A stretch of DNA of 6,169 nt from Comamonadaceae bacterium (GTDB taxonomy: Bacteria; Pseudomonadota; Gammaproteobacteria; Burkholderiales; Burkholderiaceae_C), in the NCBI GenBank assembly GCA_947458305.1, contig CANGZO010000143.1, positions 1-6,169 on the forward strand, given 5' to 3'. Below, piece by piece: positions 1 through 4,352 of the stretch; within the stretch, counting starts at the first letter, position 1; every line of letters starts with the position of its first letter. Below the pieces are notes generated by a model. The model made no database searches and was not told where the DNA came from. It was given only the letters and a program-made list of their open reading frames with translations. Made by a program: the position numbers and the translations under genes.

Positions 1-119
1 CCATAGACCTGACCGCGCTGGATGGTCATGCCCACGTCAGACAGGGCTTGCAGACCGCCGAAGCGCTTGGAAATGCCTGAAACATGGAGAACCGTGTCTT
101 TGTTCGCTGTTGGATTCAT
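1..119 (-). CDS. livG: Branched-chain amino-acid ABC transporter ATP-binding protein LivG, N-terminal fragment
   Basis: Partial gene: only the first 39 complete codons are present and the frame runs off base 1. The ATG at 119-117 begins MNPTANKDTVLHVSG, followed by ISKRFGGLQALSDV and GQVYG. This is the characteristic N-terminal beta-strand region of LivG-type ABC ATPases: the 'RFGGL.A' segment contains the aromatic residue that stacks on adenine, and the Walker A motif should follow just outside the window. In the family, LivG is one of two cytoplasmic ATPases that energise import of leucine, isoleucine and valine (or related amides) through LivH/LivM. A strong AGGAG Shine-Dalgarno at 130-126 with a 6-base spacer decides the start. 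The gene begins 11 bases after the livM stop, so it belongs to the same operon. The fragment alone cannot exclude another HAAT-family substrate such as urea or amides. Confidence 0.88.
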   Translation of the reverse strand, partial: MNPTANKDTVLHVSGISKRFGGLQALSDVGMTIQRGQVY

Positions 120-125
120 GGTCGG

Positions 126-130
126 CTCCT
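126..130 (-). promoter_or_regulatory. Ribosome binding site of livG
   Basis: The minus strand reads AGGAG immediately after the livM TGA (133-131), with six bases (CCGACC) before the livG ATG at 119. It is the best Shine-Dalgarno in the window. It supports livG as a real gene despite the short visible stretch, and suggests that ribosomes finishing livM can reinitiate on livG. Confidence 0.8.
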
Positions 131-1213
131 TCATTTCGACGTGAGGGATTTGCCATGCTCAGGCGAAGGCCACAGCCCACGAGGCCGCAGCAACATGATC
201 ACGATCATGGCCAAAGCCACCAACAACTGACGCAAGATAGACGCGTCCAAGCGACCGCCGGTCATCTCCTGCAATGGGCCTGCCACATAGCGCAAAACTT
301 CAGGCAAAGCCGACAACAAAATGGCGCCCAAGATCACGCCGGGCAAATAACCCAAGCCGCCCAACACCACCATGGCGACGATCATCACCGACTCCATCAG
401 GCTAAAAGATTCCGGCGAAATGAAGCCTTGAAAGCCTGCAAACATGGCGCCTGAAACACCGCCAAAAGTGGCGCCCATGCCAAAGGCCAAGAGCTTGAGG
501 TTGCGGGTGTTCAGGCCCATGGCTTTGGCGGCAATCTCGTCTTCGCGAATCGCCATCCAAGCGCGGCCGATGCGCGACACTTCCAATCTGTGCGAGATCA
601 AAATTGTCAGCAGCACCAAACTCAAAAACAAGTAGTAGTACAAAGTGACCGAGGCGATTTCGAAGTCACCCACCATCAGTTTTTTGCCCAAATTGATACC
701 AAAAATAGAGATGGGGTCAATTTGGTCCAGCCCCTTGGGGCCGTTGGTGATGTTGACGGGGTGGTCCAAGTTGTTGAGGAACACCCGAATGATCTCGCCA
801 AAGCCCAAGGTCACGATGGCCAAATAGTCACCGCGCAACTTGAGCGTAGGCGCCCCCAGCAACATGCCGAACAAACCCGCAAGGGCCGCGGCCAAAGGCA
901 AGATCAGCCAGATGGACATGTGCAAGCCATCGGGAAAGGTGCTGGCCATGTTGGTGAAGGTGTTGATCAGGTGCGGCGAAGACAGCAAGCCGTACATGTA
1001 GGCGCCCACCGCAAAAAAGGCCACGTAGCCCAGGTCGAGCAAACCGGCATACCCCACCACGATGTTCAGACCAATCGCCAACAAGATGTAGAGCAGCGCC
1101 ATGTCGGCGATGCGCACCCAGGCGTTGCCAAAACTTTGAAGGATGAGCGGCAAGACCAGCAAGCCCACGCCCATCAGGATGTATTGAGTGGTTTTGTTGA
1201 TGTTCAAGTTCAT
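131..1213 (-). CDS. livM: Branched-chain amino-acid ABC transporter permease LivM
   Basis: Inner-membrane permease subunit of a HAAT-type importer, expected to pair with LivH to form the channel for branched-chain amino acids delivered by a periplasmic binding protein. The 360-residue product has many hydrophobic helices: roughly 11-28, 36-59 (YILLAIGLNIVVGYAGLLDLG, typical of LivM), 64-78, 100-120, 190-207, and several more near 240-340. The cytoplasmic EAA-like coupling loop that docks on the ATPase is at about 211-245 (GRAWMAIREDEIAAKAMGLN, then TRNLKLLAFG). The C-terminus LLRPRGLWPSPEHGKSL is family-typical. Length fits the family (E. coli LivM is longer at its N-terminus). Start choice: the frame is open from a GTG at 1228 that overlaps the livH stop, and also offers ATG at 1219 and 1213. 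The purine-rich GAGGGGG at 1226-1220 is spaced properly only for ATG 1213. The substrate is inferred from the family and not proven. Confidence 0.93.
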   Translation of the reverse strand: MNLNINKTTQYILMGVGLLVLPLILQSFGNAWVRIADMALLYILLAIGLNIVVGYAGLLDLGYVAFFAVGAYMYGLLSSPHLINTFTNMASTFPDGLHMSIWLILPLAAALAGLFGMLLGAPTLKLRGDYLAIVTLGFGEIIRVFLNNLDHPVNITNGPKGLDQIDPISIFGINLGKKLMVGDFEIASVTLYYYLFLSLVLLTILISHRLEVSRIGRAWMAIREDEIAAKAMGLNTRNLKLLAFGMGATFGGVSGAMFAGFQGFISPESFSLMESVMIVAMVVLGGLGYLPGVILGAILLSALPEVLRYVAGPLQEMTGGRLDASILRQLLVALAMIVIMLLRPRGLWPSPEHGKSLTSK

Positions 1214-1219
1214 GCTCAT

Positions 1220-1226
1220 CCCCCTC
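1220..1226 (-). promoter_or_regulatory. Ribosome binding site that decides the livM start
   Basis: The minus strand reads GAGGGGG here, overlapping the livH stop codon TGA (1227-1225). Its core lies about 7-8 bases before the ATG at 1213. It touches the ATG at 1219 directly and lies downstream of the first base of the GTG at 1228, so those two alternative starts are less likely. No Shine-Dalgarno is visible upstream of the GTG at 1228. Confidence 0.6.
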
Positions 1227-2154
1227 ACGCGCGATCGGCCACGCGCTCACCCATCAGGCCCGAGGGGCGAAGGGTCAGAACGATGATGAGCACGATGAAC
1301 GCAAAAATATCGGTGTAGTGGCTGCCCAATACGCCACCGGTCAGGTAGCCGATATAGCCCGAGCCGATGGCTTCGATCAGGCCCAACAAAATGCCGCCAA
1401 TGACCGCGCCAGCCAAATTGCCAATACCGCCAAACACTGCGGCGGTAAAGGCTTTGAGGCCCGGCAAGAAGCCCATGGCGTGTTGCGCCGTGCCGTAGTT
1501 GGAGGCGTACATCACGCCCGCAATAGCCGCTAAAACGGCGCCAATGACAAAGGTGGCCGAAATCACCATATCGGGCTTAACGCCCATCAAGGCGGCCACG
1601 CGCGGATTCTCTGAGGTGGCCCGCATGGCTCTGCCGAGCCGGGTGTAGTTGACCAGCCACATCAGCACCGCCAACGAGACGGCCGTGACGCCCAAAATCA
1701 TGATTTGGGTCGGCGTGATCACCACGCCCCCCATGTTGATGGGCGTGCTGGACAACAAAGTGGGGTAAGCCTTGTAGTTGGGCTTCCAGATGATCATGGC
1801 CAGGGTCTGCAGCAAGATGCTCATGCCAATGGCCGTGATGAGGGGGGCCAGTTTGGGGCTGTTGCGCAGGGGGCGATAGGCCACTTTTTCAATGGTGAAG
1901 TTCAGCACCGCTGCCACGACGCAGGCAATCAAGGTGGCCAAAATCAAAATCACCCAGCCTGGCGAGCCGGGCATGGCGTCTTGCATCATGCCGATGGCAG
2001 ACCAGCTCGTTAATGCACCCACCATCAGCACTTCACCGTGCGCAAAGTTGATCAGGTTGATGATGCCGTACACCATGGTGTAGCCCAAGGCCACCAGGGC
2101 GTACATGCTGCCCATGACCAGGCCGTTGATGACCTGCTGCAAAAAGACGTCCAT
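1225..2154 (-). CDS. livH: Branched-chain amino-acid ABC transporter permease LivH
   Basis: First gene of the liv operon here: a 309-residue inner-membrane permease that should form a heterodimeric channel with LivM. Family hallmarks are clear: the N-terminus QQVINGLVMGSMYALVALGY, the LINFAHGE motif at residues 34-41, the EAA-like ATPase-coupling loop at about 171-195 (TRLGRAMRATSENPRVAALM then GVKP), the FGGIGNLAGAVIGG segment at about 241-254, and the C-terminal VLTLRPSGLMGE. Hydrophobic segments lie near 12-33, 41-57, 66-86, 103-122, 150-169, 197-217, 235-263 and 281-295. Length matches E. coli LivH (about 308). The ATG at 2154 is preceded by GGAG (2165-2162) with a 7-base spacer. Its stop overlaps the longest livM frame, which indicates coupling. 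It sits downstream of a strong terminator, so it needs its own promoter. The substrate could be branched-chain amino acids or a related amide; the family does not settle this. Confidence 0.95.
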   Translation of the reverse strand: MDVFLQQVINGLVMGSMYALVALGYTMVYGIINLINFAHGEVLMVGALTSWSAIGMMQDAMPGSPGWVILILATLIACVVAAVLNFTIEKVAYRPLRNSPKLAPLITAIGMSILLQTLAMIIWKPNYKAYPTLLSSTPINMGGVVITPTQIMILGVTAVSLAVLMWLVNYTRLGRAMRATSENPRVAALMGVKPDMVISATFVIGAVLAAIAGVMYASNYGTAQHAMGFLPGLKAFTAAVFGGIGNLAGAVIGGILLGLIEAIGSGYIGYLTGGVLGSHYTDIFAFIVLIIVLTLRPSGLMGERVADRA

Positions 2155-2161
2155 TGTTTTT

Positions 2162-2165
2162 CTCC
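2162..2165 (-). promoter_or_regulatory. Ribosome binding site of livH
   Basis: The minus strand carries GGAG followed by the 7-base A-rich spacer AAAAACA and the livH ATG at 2154. Sequence and spacing are those of a normal bacterial Shine-Dalgarno site. Confidence 0.7.
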
Positions 2166-2174
2166 GTGTATTGC

Positions 2175-2189
2175 GCTGCGCTTAGCAGC
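2175..2189. repeat. Short dyad in the livH leader
   Basis: On the plus strand GCTGC (2175-2179) and GCAGC (2185-2189) are perfect inverted copies around the 5-base centre GCTTA. On the livH transcript this would form a small hairpin about 10 bases upstream of the Shine-Dalgarno site. Five base pairs is short enough to arise by chance, so a regulatory role is speculative. Confidence 0.3.
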
Positions 2190-2207
2190 CCATTTCGTCG
2201 GTTGTTG

Positions 2208-2240
2208 TTTTGGTTCAGACCACACCTTTTGGGTGAGACC
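2208..2240. repeat. Imperfect direct repeat upstream of livH, possible operator
   Basis: Two 14-base units on the plus strand, TTTTGGTTCAGACC (2208-2221) and TTTTGGGTGAGACC (2227-2240), match at 12 of 14 positions and are offset by 19 bases, a little under two helical turns. They lie between the rarA terminator and the livH ribosome binding site, where the liv operon promoter must be. A tandem regulator-binding site is one explanation; chance duplication in a short intergenic region is another. I do not recognise the motif as the site of a named regulator. Confidence 0.35.
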
Positions 2241-2251
2241 TGAGCAGTAGC

Positions 2252-2286
2252 AAAAAACCCGCCAGATCTTGGATGCACCTGGCGGG
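2252..2286 (-). terminator. Strong Rho-independent terminator after the ftsK-lolA-rarA block
   Basis: In the minus-strand transcript an 8-bp perfect G+C-rich stem, CCCGCCAG (2286-2279) with CTGGCGGG (2265-2258), encloses a 13-base loop (2278-2266) and is followed directly by six T residues (2257-2252). This is a textbook intrinsic terminator, 56 bases beyond the rarA stop. There is no T run on the other side, so it acts for minus-strand transcription only. It separates the rarA transcript from the liv operon. An additional tandem copy of the 5' arm (CCCGCCAC, 2294-2287) lies just upstream in the transcript. Confidence 0.88.
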
Positions 2287-2303
2287 GTGGCGGGATTGTA
2301 GTG

Positions 2304-2328
2304 AAAGAAAAGAGGTCTTCCGAAGACC
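2304..2328 (-). terminator. Terminator-like hairpin immediately downstream of rarA
   Basis: In the minus-strand transcript GGTCTTC (2328-2322) and GAAGACC (2320-2314) form a near-perfect palindrome around one base. In practice the inner pairs would open to give a UUCG-containing loop on a stem of four or five pairs. A T-rich tract TCTTTTCTTT (2313-2304) follows. It lies 14 bases past the rarA TAA. The interrupted T tract and shorter usable stem make it weaker than the next hairpin; it may be a first-stage terminator or a 3'-end stabilising structure. Confidence 0.55.
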
Positions 2329-2341
2329 ATTCGTTCGGGAC

Positions 2342-3640
2342 TTACCCTGTGGCTGAATTTTTCTTTCGCAGTTCTTCCAGTTTGTCCGCGATTTTGATCT
2401 CTAGACCCCGCTGAACCGGTTGGTAAAAACCGGGTTCCGGCATGCCCTCGGGCAAATAACGCTCGCCCGCAGCAAAGCCATCTTCCTCGTCGTGCGCATA
2501 ACGGTAGCCCTTGCCATAGTCCAGCTGTTTCATGAGCTGGGTGGGCGCGTTGCGCAAGTGCATGGGCACTGGGCGGGTGCCGTCTTTTTTAACCCATGCC
2601 TTGGCTTCTTTGAAGGCCTTGTAAGCCGCATTGGACTTGGGCGCAACGGCCAGATAAATCACGCACTGCGCTAGCGTCAGCTCGCCTTCGGGGCTGCCCA
2701 GACGCTCATACACGTCGGCTGCGTCAAGGGCCATGCGCAGGGCACGCGGGTCGGCCAAGCCAATGTCTTCGCTGGCCATGCGGATCAAGCGGCGCGCCAG
2801 GTAACGCGGGTCCGCACCGCCGTCGAGCATGCGCACGAACCAATACAGGGCGGCATCGGGGTCAGAGCCGCGCACCGATTTGTGCAGCGCGCTGATGGTG
2901 TCGTAGAACTGCTCACCACCCTTGTCATAGCGGCGCATGCGCTCGCCTAAAACACGCATCAGCCAGGTGTCGGTCACCGGGTCAATGGCCTCTTGTTTGG
3001 CCGCCATGGCCAAGGTCTCCAGCGTGTTGAGCAAACGCCGGGCGTCCCCATCGGCATAGGCCAACAAACGCGCCAAGGCTTCGGGCTCGATGGCTGGAAT
3101 CGCTTGGATGGCTTGCGCCCGCGTCACGATGTGGCCCAGGTCTTCTTCCGCCAAGGGTTGCAAGACATACACCGCTGCACGGGACAGCAGGGCTGAGTTC
3201 ACCTCAAACGATGGGTTCTCGGTGGTGGCACCGATGAAGGTGAACAAGCCGCTTTCGACGTGCGGCAAAAACGCGTCTTGCTGGCTTTTGTTGAAGCGGT
3301 GCACCTCGTCCACAAACATGATGGTGCGCTGCGGGTGCAAGCCAGTGCGGGCGGCTTCGGCTTTGTCGACCGCTTCGCGGATGTCTTTGATGCCCCCCAG
3401 CACCGCGCTGATGCTCAGAAACTGCGCCTCAAACGCATCGGCCATCAAACGGGCAATGGTGGTTTTGCCCACGCCAGGTGGCCCCCACAAAATGCAGCTG
3501 TGCGGCTGGCCCGACTCGAACGCCAAGCGCAAGGCCATGCCTTCGCCGAGCAGATGCTGCTGCCCGATCACCTCACCCAAGTGGCGTGGCCGCAGGCGCT
3601 CGGCCAAAGGGGCATGCGGTGGCAGCGTGGGGGCTTTCAT
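2342..3640 (-). CDS. rarA: Replication-associated recombination protein A, AAA+ ATPase (RarA/MgsA)
   Basis: Cytoplasmic AAA+ ATPase related to clamp loaders and eukaryotic WRNIP1/Mgs1. The family acts at stalled or damaged replication forks, with SSB and DNA ends as known partners. The 432-residue product has, in order: PLAERLRPRHLGEVIGQQHL at 11-30 (the standard RarA N-terminus), Walker A GPPGVGKT at 53-60, Walker B IMFVDEVH at 107-114, sensor 1 GATTENPS at 137-144, an arginine-finger SR at 153-154, and sensor 2 GDARRLLNTLE at 198-208. The C-terminal tetramerisation region includes YDTISALHKSVRGSDPDAAL and PVPMHLRNAPTQLMKQLDYG. Length is near the usual 430-450. The start at ATG 3640, 16 bases after the lolA stop, gives the family N-terminus; the frame extends open to an ATG at 3700 but would then overlap lolA with a non-conserved stretch. 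A GTG at 3646 is a weaker alternative. No strong Shine-Dalgarno is seen, so coupling to lolA translation is likely. Confidence 0.96.
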   Translation of the reverse strand: MKAPTLPPHAPLAERLRPRHLGEVIGQQHLLGEGMALRLAFESGQPHSCILWGPPGVGKTTIARLMADAFEAQFLSISAVLGGIKDIREAVDKAEAARTGLHPQRTIMFVDEVHRFNKSQQDAFLPHVESGLFTFIGATTENPSFEVNSALLSRAAVYVLQPLAEEDLGHIVTRAQAIQAIPAIEPEALARLLAYADGDARRLLNTLETLAMAAKQEAIDPVTDTWLMRVLGERMRRYDKGGEQFYDTISALHKSVRGSDPDAALYWFVRMLDGGADPRYLARRLIRMASEDIGLADPRALRMALDAADVYERLGSPEGELTLAQCVIYLAVAPKSNAAYKAFKEAKAWVKKDGTRPVPMHLRNAPTQLMKQLDYGKGYRYAHDEEDGFAAGERYLPEGMPEPGFYQPVQRGLEIKIADKLEELRKKNSATG

Positions 3641-3656
3641 GGACACCCGGACGGCA

Positions 3657-4352
3657 TCAAGGGCGAATGATGTCGACGCCCGCTGGGGCCTTGAACACAA
3701 ATTGACTGGCGGGCAAGGCCACGTTCAGCTGAAAACCCGCAAAGGTCAACACCGAGCGCTGACCCAAGCTGTCTTGCACATCCAGAACAGCCAACTCGAC
3801 GCCCATGGGCGTGGCACGCAATCCCACCAGCACCGAACGGATCTGCCCGTCCGCCGCCAAAGGCGTCGCACGCACCCACGCCAAACCGTCTCGAGCAGGC
3901 TCTGGGCTGAACTGGAAGTCGGCCTTGAGGGATTGCAGATCAGCCGCTGCGGTCAACAAGGCCACCGGGGTAGAACCCAAAACTTGCTGCTGCTTGCGGG
4001 CCGTGACTTGGTTCAAGTCCACATCGTGCAACCACAAAGTTTGGCCGTCGGCCAACAGGGTTTGCACAAAGGGCTTGCGGTAATCGAAGCGAAACTTGCC
4101 GGGTCTTTGGAATTCAAAGCTGCCGCTCGACGTCTTGCTGCGAGGTGTCTGCCCAGCGCGACTCGGCGATGTCACCACCTGGGTGAAGTCGGCTCTGCCA
4201 CTGCGGGCTTGTTTGACAAACTGGGCCAACAAATCCACGCCATCGGCCTGCACGGGCAAAGCGAGCGACAAAACGCCCCACACACACCCACTGTAAAGCC
4301 CCAAAACCAAAGCGCTGCGGCGCGACTTCCATACACTTTTCATCTGCATCAT
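3657..4352 (-). CDS. lolA: Outer-membrane lipoprotein carrier protein LolA
   Basis: Periplasmic chaperone that in the Lol pathway accepts lipoproteins released by the LolCDE ABC transporter and hands them to LolB at the outer membrane. The 231-residue precursor starts with a basic region (KSVWKSRRS), a hydrophobic core at about 14-32 (ALVLGLYSGCVWGVLSLAL) and a likely signal peptidase I site after PVQA at residue 36. The mature part shows the LolA signatures: LLAQFVKQARSGRADFTQVV at 41-60, GSFEFQRPGKFRFDYRKPF at 77-95, QTLLADGQTLWLHDVDLNQV at 97-116, then ARKQQQVLGSTPVALL, ending FVFKAPAGVDII. The length is slightly above E. coli LolA because of a longer signal peptide. The ATG at 4352 overlaps the ftsK stop in ATGA; ATGs at 4349 and 4343 in the same frame are equally possible starts. 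No clear Shine-Dalgarno is present, which suggests translational coupling to ftsK. Confidence 0.95.
   Translation of the reverse strand: MMQMKSVWKSRRSALVLGLYSGCVWGVLSLALPVQADGVDLLAQFVKQARSGRADFTQVVTSPSRAGQTPRSKTSSGSFEFQRPGKFRFDYRKPFVQTLLADGQTLWLHDVDLNQVTARKQQQVLGSTPVALLTAAADLQSLKADFQFSPEPARDGLAWVRATPLAADGQIRSVLVGLRATPMGVELAVLDVQDSLGQRSVLTFAGFQLNVALPASQFVFKAPAGVDIIRP

Noticed and set aside
590..1318. Open plus-strand frame of 242 codons opposite livM and the end of livH
   Set aside because: Composition (His/Gln/Val/Asp rich) is that of an antisense shadow, and there is no plausible ribosome binding site or domain.
2155..2251. Possible sigma-70 promoter for livH
   Set aside because: I looked for TTGACA/TATAAT-like pairs with 16-18 base spacing on the minus strand and found none good enough to call. 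A promoter must be nearby on logical grounds, but it cannot be placed from sequence alone.
2033..2330. Short minus-strand frames of 81 and 92 codons spanning the rarA-livH gap
   Set aside because: They run through both terminator hairpins and into livH out of frame; the latter halves are simply livH read in the wrong frame.
2320..2338. Plus-strand dyad CCGAA (2320-2324) / TTCGG (2334-2338)
   Set aside because: It overlaps the better GGTCTTC/GAAGACC palindrome, has only five pairs and a nine-base loop, and is followed by no T run on either strand.
3641..3700. Upstream extension of rarA by 20 codons to ATG 3700
   Set aside because: The extra residues (CSRPQRASTSFALDAVRV) do not resemble RarA N-termini and would overlap the lolA 3' end by 44 bases. 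ATG 3640 restores the expected N-terminus.
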